Source of the DNA: Clostridium ljungdahlii
Lineage (GTDB): Bacteria; Bacillota; Clostridia; Clostridiales; Clostridiaceae
Direction of reading: 5' to 3'
Assembly (NCBI RefSeq): GCF_001636845.1
Contig: NZ_LITT01000062.1
Span: 1 to 64,000, forward strand
Length of the DNA stretch: 64,000 nt
Part shown: one piece after another, positions 16,727-26,700 of the stretch
Position numbering within the stretch: the first letter of the stretch is position 1
Layout: each line of letters starts with the position of its first letter
The notes under the pieces: model-generated
Databases searched by the model: none
Seen by the model: only the letters and a program-made list of their open reading frames with translations
What the model was told of the DNA's origin: nothing
Made by a program: the position numbers and the translations under genes

Positions 16727-17716
16727 ATGATAAATGTTGTTAATAATTCAAATAATCCATATTTTAACCTTGCCCTTGAGGAATATTTTGTGAAATATAA
16801 AGATTTAGGGGAAGATATATTAATATTATGGCAGAATGAACCAGTTATAGTAGTTGGCAAAAATCAAAATACTTATGAAGAATTAAATCTGGAATATGTA
16901 GATAAAAACAATATTAAAGTTGTGAGAAGATTGTCTGGTGGAGGTGCAGTATACCATGATCTTGGCAATTTGAATTTTACTATAATAAAAAATAAATCCA
17001 AACTGCATAAAAACGATTTCTCTTTCTTTTCACTGCCAGTAGTATCCTGTCTAAATAAGCTGGGAGTTAAAGCAACTTTCAGCGGCAGAAATGACATTTT
17101 GATAGATGGAAAAAAGTTTTCTGGTAATTCACAGTATTTTCATAAGGAAAAGTTATTGCATCATGGAACAATTTTATTTTCAAGTGATTTAACTATATTG
17201 TCAAAGGCATTAAAAGTAAAAAAAGAAAAATTTGAATCTAAGGGAATAAAATCAGTAAAAAGCAGAGTTACAAATATAAGTGAACATATTGATAAGGGAG
17301 TATCACTTATAAAATTCAAAGATATGTTAATTGAGTGCTTTTTTGAAAGCAGAAAAGAGAATCCCAAAAGTTATGTTTTAAGTGAGGAAGATACGAAAAA
17401 GATAAATGAACTTGTTAACAATAAGTATGGCACCTGGGAATGGAATTTTGGGAAATCTCCTAAGTTTAATTATAATAAAGAAATGAGATTTGATGCAGGA
17501 AGTATATGTGTTAAGGCAAATGTAGTTGACGGAATAATAAAAGAATTTAAAGTAGAGGGAGATTTCTTTGAGGAAAATCCTATAAAGGAGATGGAAGATC
17601 TATTTATTGATAAAAAGTTTAATATTAAAGAGATAAAAAATATTATAGAAAAAAAAGACGTGTCAAAGTATATTTTAAAATTAACTAATGCTGACTTTAT
17701 GAAATTATTTTTATGA
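16727..17716 (+). CDS. lplA: Lipoate-protein ligase A
   Basis: A 329-residue enzyme that activates lipoate with ATP and attaches it to lysines of lipoyl domains, such as glycine cleavage H protein or 2-oxoacid dehydrogenase E2. The N-terminal catalytic domain shows the lipoyl-AMP binding motif RRLSGGGAVYHD (67-78), NLNFT, and a lysine in DGKKFSGNSQ near residue 130 that is expected to contact the adenylate. The C-terminal accessory domain is present. The ATG at 16727 follows AAAGGAGA, whereas the in-frame TTG at 16682 has no ribosome binding site. It stands alone between terminators and a DJ-1 gene, so no partner is indicated by context. Confidence 0.93.
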   Translation: MINVVNNSNNPYFNLALEEYFVKYKDLGEDILILWQNEPVIVVGKNQNTYEELNLEYVDKNNIKVVRRLSGGGAVYHDLGNLNFTIIKNKSKLHKNDFSFFSLPVVSCLNKLGVKATFSGRNDILIDGKKFSGNSQYFHKEKLLHHGTILFSSDLTILSKALKVKKEKFESKGIKSVKSRVTNISEHIDKGVSLIKFKDMLIECFFESRKENPKSYVLSEEDTKKINELVNNKYGTWEWNFGKSPKFNYNKEMRFDAGSICVKANVVDGIIKEFKVEGDFFEENPIKEMEDLFIDKKFNIKEIKNIIEKKDVSKYILKLTNADFMKLFL

Positions 17717-17775
17717 TTTATATGTATAATTATCAATTTAATACTGTGCTATAATTGATTTGAGGTGGTTGTGTT

Positions 17776-18330
17776 ATGAAAAAGGCTATAGTTTTACTTG
17801 CAAGAGGTTTTGAAGAAGTAGAGGCTTTAACTTGTGTAGATGTTTTGAGAAGAGGTGGGGTACACTGTATAACTTGTTCTATAAATTCTGAAGATGATGT
17901 AATGGGTACCCATGAGATACATGTAAAAGCCAATAGTTTATTAGAGAAAACCAATACGGATAAATATGATGCTTTAATAATACCTGGTGGAATGCCTGGA
18001 GCAGCTAATTTAAGGGATAACCGTGAGGTTGTACAAGCTGTAAAAGACTTCAATAATTCTAAAAAGATAGTAGCTGCTATTTGTGCAGGACCTATAGTAT
18101 TAAAAGAGGCAGGCATTATTGAAGACAAAAAGGTAACTTCCTATCCAGGATATGAAGATGATATAGCACCTGTAAGCTATAGTGAAGATATAGTAGTCCA
18201 AGATGGGAATATTATAACAAGTAGGGGCCCTGCCACTGCCATGCATTTTGCTTTTAAAGTTTTAGAAAATTTGGTAGACAAAGACACCGTGGAAAAGTTA
18301 AAAAAAGATATGCTTTTTAATTTAGTTTGA
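17776..18330 (+). CDS. DJ-1/PfpI family protein
   Basis: A 184-residue single-domain protein of the DJ-1/YajL type. The reactive cysteine is C103 in the nucleophile elbow AAICAGP, with the conserved acidic partner E14 in GFEEVEA. The GGMPGAANLRDN loop and the late TSRGPATAMHF segment are typical of the YajL/ThiJ branch. Members of this family have been linked to glyoxal detoxification, protein deglycation and redox chaperoning; which applies here is unknown. The start follows GAGGTGG. It is close to the M16 peptidase gene downstream but has no clear functional partner. Confidence 0.9.
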   Translation: MKKAIVLLARGFEEVEALTCVDVLRRGGVHCITCSINSEDDVMGTHEIHVKANSLLEKTNTDKYDALIIPGGMPGAANLRDNREVVQAVKDFNNSKKIVAAICAGPIVLKEAGIIEDKKVTSYPGYEDDIAPVSYSEDIVVQDGNIITSRGPATAMHFAFKVLENLVDKDTVEKLKKDMLFNLV

Positions 18331-18379
18331 CAGTATTATAATGTAAATAGAAAATATAAAATACATATGGAGGCAAGGC

Positions 18380-19612
18380 TTGCAAGAATATATATTAGAT
18401 AATGGGTTGAAATTGTTATATGAATATAGAGAAGGAAAAGTAACTTCCCTCTGTATAGGGTTTAATGCAGGGGCGCTGGAAGAAGAAAAAAAATTTCATT
18501 TAGGTACAGCTCATGCAGTAGAACACCTTATATCTAAGGGAAGTAAAAATAGAAGTGAAAATCAGATAAATTTTGAACTTGAAAGTATATTTGGATTTGA
18601 AAATGCTATGACAAATTATCCATATACAATTTACTATGGTACATGTCTCTCAGAGGATTTGGAAAGAGCAGTTGAACTTTACAGTGACCTGCTCTTGAAT
18701 CCTCTTTTTTCAACTAAAGGTTTTAAGGAAGAGATAAATGTAATACTTCAGGAAATTAAAGAATGGAAAGATGATATGTATAGGCATTGTGAGAGTACTC
18801 TTTTTAGAAATTCCTTTAAAAAAAGAAGGATAAGAGAACTTATAGTAGGTAATAAAAACAGCATAGAATCAATTACTTTAGATGAAATAAAAAGTTTTTA
18901 TCATGACTTTTATTTTCCTGGAAATTGTACCATTTGTGTATGTTCGTCTTTAAATATTAACTTTATAAGGGACATAATAAGCATATATTTTGGATTATGG
19001 AAAAGTGATTTTAAAAAATGTGTGCATGAAAAAAGTTTGTGCGAAGCAGTGAGAACTGGAGCGTTTGAAGAAATTGTACCAGGTATAACTGGAGCTAAAA
19101 TTCAATATATATTTGATATACAAAAATTAAATCATAAGGAATCCAAAGCTCTACTTCTTCTTAATTCTGCTTTTGGACAAGGTACAGATAGTATTCTTTT
19201 TAATAAGATAAGGACAGAAAATGCACTGGCCTATGAAGTTGGAAGCAGCATAAAAAATGAAAGGGGAATAAAACTTCTTTCTATAAATATGGGCACTTCT
19301 TTTGAAAATGTAAAAAAAGCAATTTCTATAACTTCTGATACAATAGACAAATTGAAATGTTTAAAAGGGTACTTTACTAGGGCTAAAATAAATGCTTTAA
19401 GTAAAAGCATAAATTTAAAGAGGGAAATAAAATTTGAAAGATCCATTGAATTTTGTAAAGAAGTTGTTACTTCTGAACTTATGCAAAGAGGGTGCAGATA
19501 TGATGGTTATTCAAATACATATAATTTAGATGATGTTCGAGAAGAAGATATAATTGAAGTTGTAAACAAGGTTATGGTTAAACCCTCTATACAGATTTTA
19601 ACTGGAAACTAA
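18380..19612 (+). CDS. M16 family zinc peptidase
   Basis: A 410-residue protein from the insulinase/processing-peptidase family. The inverted zinc motif HxxEH is H45-A-V-E48-H49 in GTAHAVEHL, and the distal glutamate is probably in ILQEIKEW near residue 119. Both M16 lobes are present in one chain of the usual bacterial length, as in YmxG/PepR. The start is TTG at 18380, 7 bp after GGAGG. In many Firmicutes an M16 peptidase lies near dapG or pnp, but here it lies between a DJ-1 gene and recJ, so its substrate is not indicated. Confidence 0.9.
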   Translation: MQEYILDNGLKLLYEYREGKVTSLCIGFNAGALEEEKKFHLGTAHAVEHLISKGSKNRSENQINFELESIFGFENAMTNYPYTIYYGTCLSEDLERAVELYSDLLLNPLFSTKGFKEEINVILQEIKEWKDDMYRHCESTLFRNSFKKRRIRELIVGNKNSIESITLDEIKSFYHDFYFPGNCTICVCSSLNINFIRDIISIYFGLWKSDFKKCVHEKSLCEAVRTGAFEEIVPGITGAKIQYIFDIQKLNHKESKALLLLNSAFGQGTDSILFNKIRTENALAYEVGSSIKNERGIKLLSINMGTSFENVKKAISITSDTIDKLKCLKGYFTRAKINALSKSINLKREIKFERSIEFCKEVVTSELMQRGCRYDGYSNTYNLDDVREEDIIEVVNKVMVKPSIQILTGN

Positions 19613-19666
19613 ATTAATTCACAAATTGTGAATTGAGCATGATTATTAAAAAGGGGGGTGTCGTTA

Positions 19667-21442
19667 TTGCAGGCAAAGTGGATGTTAAAAAGGTGTAAAA
19701 AAGATGTAAAAGCTATTGCCAAAATGGCAGGAATAAGTGAAGTTGTAGCTTCAATTCTTGTAAATAGGGAAATAGAAACACAGGGAGAGATAAAAAGTTT
19801 TATAAATCCCTCCATGAGAGATCTCCAGAATCCGCTGCTCATGAAAGACATGGAAAGTGGTGTGGATATAATATATAGTGCTATAAAAGAGAAAAAAAAT
19901 ATAGCAGTATATGGAGACTATGATGTGGATGGAGTAATGAGCACTTATATATTGTACTGTGGACTTTTAAGGTGTGGTGCTGTGGTAAAATACCATATTC
20001 CTGACAGAATTACAGAAGGTTATGGAATAAATATTCATAGTATAGAAAAACTCAAGGAAGATGGAATCCAGCTTATAATAACTTGTGACAATGGAATTTC
20101 GGCACTGGATCAAATTAAAAGGGCTGTGGAATTAAATATGCAGGTAGTCATAACTGACCATCATGATATACCTTTTTCAGATAATGAAGATGGAAAAAGA
20201 AAATTCTTAATTCCTGAAGCAGATGCTGTTATTGACCCAAAACAGGAAGACTGCAAATATCCTTTTAAAAAACTTTGTGGAGCAGGGGTTGCTTTTAAAT
20301 TTATTCAAGTGCTTTATGATAAATTTAATATACAACAGGAAGAGGCACTTAAATTTATCGAGTATGCAGCTATTGGAACTATATGCGATGTGGTGGATCT
20401 CATAGGTGAAAATAGAATTATAGCTAAAAAAGGCCTTGAAATGTTAAATAACACAGAAAATTTAGGAATAGGAGAACTTATAAAAGAGACCTCATTAGAA
20501 GGTAAAACCTTGAATTCTTACCATATAGGATTTGTAATAGGACCTTGTATAAATGCTACGGGAAGACTTGAAAGTGCATCTTTAGCACTGGAACTTTTAC
20601 TTTGTAAAGATCCGGATAGGGCACATGAACTTGCCAAGAAACTTCATGAGTTGAATATTCATAGGCAGGATATGACGATTGATAGTCTAAATAAAATAAT
20701 AGATAAAGTTGAAAAGTCAGATTTGAAAAAGGACAAAGTACTTGTGGTATATGAAAAAGGAGTACATGAAAGTATAGCAGGAATAGTTGCAGGAAGGCTT
20801 AAAGAAAGATATAATGTACCTTCTATTGTGATAACTAATGGAAAGGACTTTTCTAAAGGTTCGGGTAGATCTATTGAAGGTTATAATATGTTTGAAGAAC
20901 TTGTAAAATGCAAGGAGTTAATGTGTCAATTTGGAGGTCATCCTTTAGCAGCAGGGTTGTCTATAGAAGAGGGAAATATACATAAGCTTAGAGATAAGTT
21001 AAATAAAAATTGCAAACTTACAGATGAGGATATAATACCTAAGATTAGAATAGATAAACAGGTTCCCTTAAACAGCATATCTTTTAAAATGATAGAAGAT
21101 ATAAAGAGATTAGAGCCTTTTGGCAAAGGAAATTCTACACCTGTATTTGGAGAAAAAAATGTGGATGTATTCAGAGTTTATTTCATAGGTAAGGACAAAA
21201 ATACTTTGAAACTATTCTGCAGGCTGAAAAATAGTTTAAACAAAATTGATGCACTATCTTTTGACGGAGGGGAAAAGTTTAGACAATTGGTATTTAAAGC
21301 TTATGGAAGTGGAGCAGCTTATAAAATTTTAAATAATGATTTTAAAAATCTAAAAATGGATTTTATATATTTGCCTTCTGTTAATGAATATAAAGGGAAT
21401 AAGAATATACAGCTTATATTAAAAGATTTTAGATTAGCATAA
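19667..21442 (+). CDS. recJ: Single-stranded-DNA-specific exonuclease RecJ
   Basis: A 591-residue 5'-to-3' exonuclease used in recombination and mismatch repair. The DHH domain shows VYGDYDVDGVMST near residue 80, the TDHHDIP motif and NATGRLESA. The DHHA1 part carries the GGHPLAAGLSI motif, followed by an OB-fold-like C-terminus. The TTG at 19667 sits 8 bp after GGGGGG; the GTG at 19658 overlaps that site. Length is close to E. coli RecJ and shorter than the Bacillus version with its extra C-terminal domain. A 9-1-9 palindrome (AATTCACAA/TTGTGAATT) lies just before the gene. Confidence 0.92.
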   Translation: MQAKWMLKRCKKDVKAIAKMAGISEVVASILVNREIETQGEIKSFINPSMRDLQNPLLMKDMESGVDIIYSAIKEKKNIAVYGDYDVDGVMSTYILYCGLLRCGAVVKYHIPDRITEGYGINIHSIEKLKEDGIQLIITCDNGISALDQIKRAVELNMQVVITDHHDIPFSDNEDGKRKFLIPEADAVIDPKQEDCKYPFKKLCGAGVAFKFIQVLYDKFNIQQEEALKFIEYAAIGTICDVVDLIGENRIIAKKGLEMLNNTENLGIGELIKETSLEGKTLNSYHIGFVIGPCINATGRLESASLALELLLCKDPDRAHELAKKLHELNIHRQDMTIDSLNKIIDKVEKSDLKKDKVLVVYEKGVHESIAGIVAGRLKERYNVPSIVITNGKDFSKGSGRSIEGYNMFEELVKCKELMCQFGGHPLAAGLSIEEGNIHKLRDKLNKNCKLTDEDIIPKIRIDKQVPLNSISFKMIEDIKRLEPFGKGNSTPVFGEKNVDVFRVYFIGKDKNTLKLFCRLKNSLNKIDALSFDGGEKFRQLVFKAYGSGAAYKILNNDFKNLKMDFIYLPSVNEYKGNKNIQLILKDFRLA

Positions 21443-21498
21443 AATAGAAATAAAACTTGATTTATATTTTTTAAAATTGATAAATGGAGAGATTATAT

Positions 21499-21954
21499 AT
21501 GAAAACTGCAAGACATACAAAAATACTTGAAATTATTAATTCAAAGGATATAGAAACACAGGAGGAGCTAGTAGAAGAGCTTAAGAGTGCTGGAATAGAA
21601 GTAACTCAAGCCACTGTGTCAAGAGATATAAAGAAATTAAAAATTACAAAAGTAGTGGGCCAAAATGGGAAATCGAAATATTCTGTTGTAAGGCACACAG
21701 GAAAACTATTTCCTGATAAAATAGTAGCTATATTTTCACAAACAGTCATTGATGTACAAACTATGAAAAATTTTGTTGTAATAAAAACTTTATCTGGCTC
21801 AGCCAAGGCAGCAGCAGAAGCTGCAGACTCTTTAGCTTTCAATGGGGTTATTGGCACTGTAGCTGGGAATAATACATTATTTGTAATAACAACAGATGAA
21901 AAAACAGCCATGAGTTTGACTGAAAAAATTAAAAAGATGATTTCTAATCAATAA
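21499..21954 (+). CDS. argR: ArgR/AhrC-type regulator with altered ligand residues
   Basis: A 151-residue regulator with an N-terminal winged helix (residues about 1-70, with TQATVSRDIKKL as recognition region) and a C-terminal trimerisation domain. In well-studied ArgR and AhrC the C-terminal motif is GTIxGDDT, whose paired aspartates bind the arginine side chain. Here it reads GTVAGNNT, with N124 and N125. The fold is clearly ArgR, but arginine sensing may be weak or changed. The ATG at 21499 follows GGAGAG. It lies between recJ and murG rather than next to recN or arginine genes, so it may be a paralogue with another role. Confidence 0.88.
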   Translation: MKTARHTKILEIINSKDIETQEELVEELKSAGIEVTQATVSRDIKKLKITKVVGQNGKSKYSVVRHTGKLFPDKIVAIFSQTVIDVQTMKNFVVIKTLSGSAKAAAEAADSLAFNGVIGTVAGNNTLFVITTDEKTAMSLTEKIKKMISNQ

Positions 21955-22061
21955 AAAGTATATATTCTTCTGTATAAACTAATTCGTAAATAGGGCTTTC
22001 CTTTTTTAGATTCCGTATAATGTAAAATCCTAAGTCATAAATATGTATATTGCTTCTATTG

Positions 22062-22090
22062 TTGTACAAAGTATAAATAATTACTATAAT
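22062..22090 (+). promoter_or_regulatory. Sigma-A promoter of murG
   Basis: TTGTAC and TATAAT are separated by exactly 17 bp and end 43 bp before the murG start. A consensus -10 and four of six -35 matches make it a good candidate. Confidence 0.65.
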
Positions 22091-22132
22091 AAATCTAAGA
22101 GTTGGAAAAATTGTACGAGGAGGAAATAAAAC

Positions 22133-23197
22133 TTGAAAAAAATAATACTTACAGGTGGAGGCTCTGCTGGACATGTTACACCTAATCTTGCCTTAGTTCC
22201 AAGATTAAAAGAACTAGGATATAACATACAGTATATAGGAACCGAAAATGGAATTGAAAGAAAAATAATAGAAGATCAAAAAATAAAGTATCATATAATA
22301 TCCAGTGGTAAACTCCGAAGGTATTTTGATATAAAGAATTTTACTGATCCATTTAAAGTTTTAAAGGGAATACTTCAAGCTATACTTATAATAAGAAAGG
22401 AAAAACCTAACATAGTGTTTTCAAAAGGGGGATTTGTTTCAGTTCCTGTGGTAATTGCTGCACATATAAATAAAGTACCTGTCATTGCCCATGAATCAGA
22501 TATAACTCCCGGACTTGCAAATAGATTGTCTGCACCTTATTGTACTAAGATTTGTGCTACATTTCCGGAGTCTTTAAAAAACATAAAGGGCAATAACTCA
22601 GTTTTAACAGGAACTCCTATAAGGAAGGAACTTCTAGATGGAAGTAGGATAATAGGAAGGAGAATGTGTGGATTTGATAATGAGAAACCAGTACTTCTCA
22701 TAATAGGTGGAAGCCTAGGATCTATGTTTATAAATAATACAGTTAGAAATTCACTAAATGAGCTTTTGAAAAATTATAATATAGTTCACATATGTGGAAA
22801 AGGAAATTTAGATAAATCCCTTAAGGAGAGAAAGGGATATGTACAGTTTGAGTACATAAATGAAGAATTGCCGCATATAATGAATGCAGCAGATATAGTT
22901 ATATCTAGGGCTGGTGCAAATGTGATATTTGAATTACTTGCCTTAAAAAAGCCAAACTTGCTAATTCCACTATCTAAAAAATCTAGTAGGGGAGATCAGA
23001 TTTTAAATGCAGCTTCTTTTGAAAAAAGTGGATATAGTATGGTCCTCCAGGAAGAGGAACTTACTTCTCAGGTACTTTTAGATAGAATTTTTAAACTCTA
23101 TAGCTCTAGAAATGAATATATAAATAATATGGAGGCAAGCCCTGTACAGGATGCAGTAGGTAAAATCATAAATTTAATAGAAAAATATAGCATTTAA
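22133..23197 (+). CDS. murG: UDP-N-acetylglucosamine transferase MurG
   Basis: A 354-residue glycosyltransferase that converts lipid I to lipid II on the inner face of the membrane during peptidoglycan synthesis. The N-terminal lipid-binding loop [11 protein letters not shown] (residues 8-18) is a variant of the usual GGTGGH form. Other motifs are [10 protein letters not shown] and [12 protein letters not shown]. The C-terminal donor-binding lobe contains GGSLGS and [14 protein letters not shown]. The TTG start at 22133 follows a strong GAGGAGG. It is alone here rather than in the mur-fts cluster, a common situation in Clostridium. Confidence 0.92.
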   Translation: MKKIILTGGGSAGHVTPNLALVPRLKELGYNIQYIGTENGIERKIIEDQKIKYHIISSGKLRRYFDIKNFTDPFKVLKGILQAILIIRKEKPNIVFSKGGFVSVPVVIAAHINKVPVIAHESDITPGLANRLSAPYCTKICATFPESLKNIKGNNSVLTGTPIRKELLDGSRIIGRRMCGFDNEKPVLLIIGGSLGSMFINNTVRNSLNELLKNYNIVHICGKGNLDKSLKERKGYVQFEYINEELPHIMNAADIVISRAGANVIFELLALKKPNLLIPLSKKSSRGDQILNAASFEKSGYSMVLQEEELTSQVLLDRIFKLYSSRNEYINNMEASPVQDAVGKIINLIEKYSI

Positions 23198-23232
23198 GTT
23201 TAATATTAAAAATTTGTATAATAACCTTAAAA

Positions 23233-23267
23233 AGCTGTTATATAAAAAAGTTAACAATTAAACAGCT
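23233..23267 (+). terminator. Weak hairpin after murG
   Basis: AGCTGTT (23233-23239) pairs with AACAGCT (23261-23267), with a short A/T-rich tail. It is a poor intrinsic terminator candidate. The gene-free interval 23198-23779 otherwise holds a promoter, a second small hairpin and unstructured AT-rich DNA. Confidence 0.35.
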
Positions 23268-23477
23268 ATTTAGTGCAAGACAACCATAAAAATTTAAAAA
23301 ATACCATAAATTACTTGAAAAATAGTAGAGAATAATGTAGAGTTATAAACAAAGGTGAAAAGCATTACTCGTATTCTTTTTTACAGGTTATTATAAATTT
23401 AAATAAAGCTGTATTAGAAAAAATACACACCTGTAATATAAGATTTTAAATTAATTTTTAATTTTTTCAAAATGTAT

Positions 23478-23506
23478 TTTACATGTTTAGGATTTTGATG
23501 TATATT
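23478..23506 (+). promoter_or_regulatory. Candidate sigma-A promoter of the PFOR gene
   Basis: TTTACA and TATATT are separated by exactly 17 bp. If used, the PFOR transcript has a leader of roughly 270 nt, which contains the small hairpin at 23551. Confidence 0.5.
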
Positions 23507-23550
23507 AAAATAGTAGAATATATAAGATACTTAATTTAATAAAGATAGTT

Positions 23551-23574
23551 AAGTACTTTTCAATGTGCTTTTTT
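23551..23574 (+). terminator. Terminator-like hairpin inside the PFOR leader
   Basis: AAGTAC pairs with GTGCTT (one G-U) across TTTTCAAT and runs into TTTT. It lies between the candidate promoter and the gene, so it could attenuate transcription. The stem is only 6 bp and no competing antiterminator was found. Confidence 0.3.
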
Positions 23575-23779
23575 AGATGCTTAATACAAATCTTTAATTG
23601 TAAAAGAAATGCTGTACTAGTGACAAGATTAAACTGTATTAATTATAAATGAAAAATAAGTATAGTTATTTAAGATTGTATTTTGTATTAAATCTAAATA
23701 GTACGATGTAAGTAATTTTATACTATTGCTAGTTTAATAAAAAGATTTAATTATATACTTGAAAAGGAGAGGAATTTTT

Positions 23780-26700
23780 ATGCGTAAAATGAAAACTATG
23801 GATGGAAATACTGCTGCTGCTTATATTTCCTATGCATTTACTGATGTAGCAGCTATTTATCCAATAACTCCATCATCACCAATGGCAGAACATGTAGATG
23901 AATGGGTAGCTAAGGGAAAGAAAAATATTTTTGGACAAGAAGTAAAAGTTATGGAGATGCAATCGGAGGCTGGAGCATCAGGAGCTGTACACGGTTCATT
24001 ACAGGCAGGAGCATTGACTAGTACATATACTGCATCTCAAGGCTTATTACTTATGATACCTAACATGTATAAGATTGCTGGTGAATTATTGCCAGGAGTA
24101 TTTCATGTATCAGCTAGAGCAGTAGCTGCAAATTCACTTAACATATTTGGTGATCACCAAGATGTTATGGCAACAAGACAAACTGGATTTGCTCTATTTG
24201 CAGAAAGTTCAGTACAACAGGTTATGGATCTTTCAGCAGTAGCACATTTATCAGCAATAAAAGGAAGAGTTCCATTTGTAAACTTCTTTGATGGATTCAG
24301 AACTTCTCATGAAATTCAAAAAATCGAATTATTAGAGTATGATGAATTAGCAAAATTAGTTGATCAGAAAGCTTTGAATGATTTTAGAAGAAGAGCTTTA
24401 AATCCAGATCATCCAGTAACTCGTGGTACAGCTCAAAATCCTGATATATACTTCCAGGAAAGAGAAGTTTCAAATAAGTACTACGAAGCACTTCCAGAAA
24501 TAGTTGAAGGCTATATGCAAGAAATAACTAAACTTACAGGAAGAGAATATCACTTATTTAATTACTATGGAGCAAAGGATGCAGAGAGAATTATAATAGC
24601 TATGGGTTCTGTCTGTGAAACTGTAGAAGAAGTAATTGATTACTTAACTGCAAAAGGTGAAAAAGTTGGATTACTTACAGTTCATTTATATAGACCATTC
24701 TCAATAGAACACTTTATGAAATACATACCAAAGACTGTTAAGAAAATTGCAGTTCTTGATAGAACAAAGGAGCCAGGATCAATTGGAGAACCTCTTTACT
24801 TAGATGTTAAGAATGCTTTCTATGGACAAGAAGTGCAACCAGTTATAGTTGGTGGAAGATATGGACTTGGTTCAAAAGATGTATTACCATCACATATTCT
24901 ACCAGTATTTGAAAACTTAAAATCAGACAAACCTAAGGATAGATTTACATTAAGCATAGTTGATGATGTTACAAATACTTCATTACCTATAGGAGAAGAT
25001 ATAAATACAACACCACAAGGAACTACAGCTTGTAAGTTCTGGGGACTTGGATCAGATGGTACTGTTGGAGCAAACAAGAGTGCTATAAAGATCATTGGAG
25101 ACCATACAGATATGTATGCTCAAGGATACTTTGCATATGATTCAAAGAAATCTGGTGGAATAACAGTTTCTCACTTAAGATTTGGTAAATCACCAATAAA
25201 ATCACCATATCTTATAGATAAGGCTGATTTCATTGCAGTTCACAATAAATCTTATGTTCACAAGTATAATGTACTTGAAGGACTTAAAAAAGGCGGTAAC
25301 TTCTTATTAAATACAATCTGGACTCCAGAAGAATTGGAAAAAGAATTGCCAGCTTCAATGAAGAGATATATAGCAAATAATAACATAAATTTCTATACAT
25401 TAAACGCTGTTAAAATAGCACAGGAAATTGGACTTGGTGGAAGAGTAAACATGATATGCCAGTCTGCATTCTTCAAGATTGCAAATATCATTCCAATAGA
25501 TGATGCTGTTAAGTACCTAAAAGAAGCAGTTGTAACTTCTTATGGTAAGAAGGGACAAAAAGTTGTAGATATGAACAATGCTGCTATAGACAAGGGCGTA
25601 AATGCAGTAGTTAAAATAGATGTTCCAGCTTCATGGAAAGATGCTAAAGATGAAGCAGTAGAAGCTAAGAAAGCTCCAGCATTCATAGAAAAGATAGTTA
25701 ACCCTATGAACAGACAAGATGGAGACAAACTTCCAGTAAGTGCATTTATAGGAATGGAAGATGGTACATTCCCAGCAGGAACTGCAGCTTATGAAAAGAG
25801 AGGAATAGCTATAAACGTTCCAGAATGGCAAGTAGACAAATGTATACAATGTAACCAGTGTTCATTTGTATGTCCACATGCAGCTATAAGACCAGTTCTT
25901 ACAACTGAAGAAGAATTAGCTAAAGCACCTCAAGGATTTGAAGGTAAAGATGCAACAGGAGCAAAGGGACTTAAATTTACAATGGCTATTTCACCACTTG
26001 ATTGTTCAGGATGTGGAAACTGTGAAGATGTGTGTCCAGCAAAAGAAAAAGCTCTTGTTATGAAGCCAGTAGATACTCAGCTTTCAAAGACAGAAGCTTG
26101 GGATTATGCTGTTAATACTGTATCTCATAAGGATAATCCGATGAAGAACAAATACAGTGTAAAAGCAAGTCAGTTTGAACAGCCATTACTTGAGTTCTCA
26201 GGAGCTTGTGCAGGATGCGGAGAAACTCCTTATGTTAAACTTGTAACTCAATTATTTGGTGACAGAATGATGATAGCAAATGCTACAGGATGTTCATCAA
26301 TTTGGGGAGCATCAGCACCAGCAACACCATATACAACTAACTACAGAGGACATGGTCCATCTTGGGCTAACTCATTATTTGAGGATAATGCTGAATATGG
26401 ATTAGGTATGTTCCTTGGAGTTAAACAGACAAGAGAAAGACTTCAGGACAAGATTGAAGAAGCTTTAAAGGGTAGTTTGAGTGCAGAACTTAAGGCTGCT
26501 TTTGAAGATTGGATTAAAAACTTCAGTGAAGGTGAAGCAACAAGAGAAAGAGCTGACAAAATAGTAGCTTTACTTGAAAAAGAAAAGGGCAGCAATACTC
26601 TATTAAATGATATTTATGAAAATAGAGACTTCCTAGTAAAGAGATCTCACTGGATAATCGGTGGAGACGGCTGGGGCTATGATATAGGATACGGCGGAGT

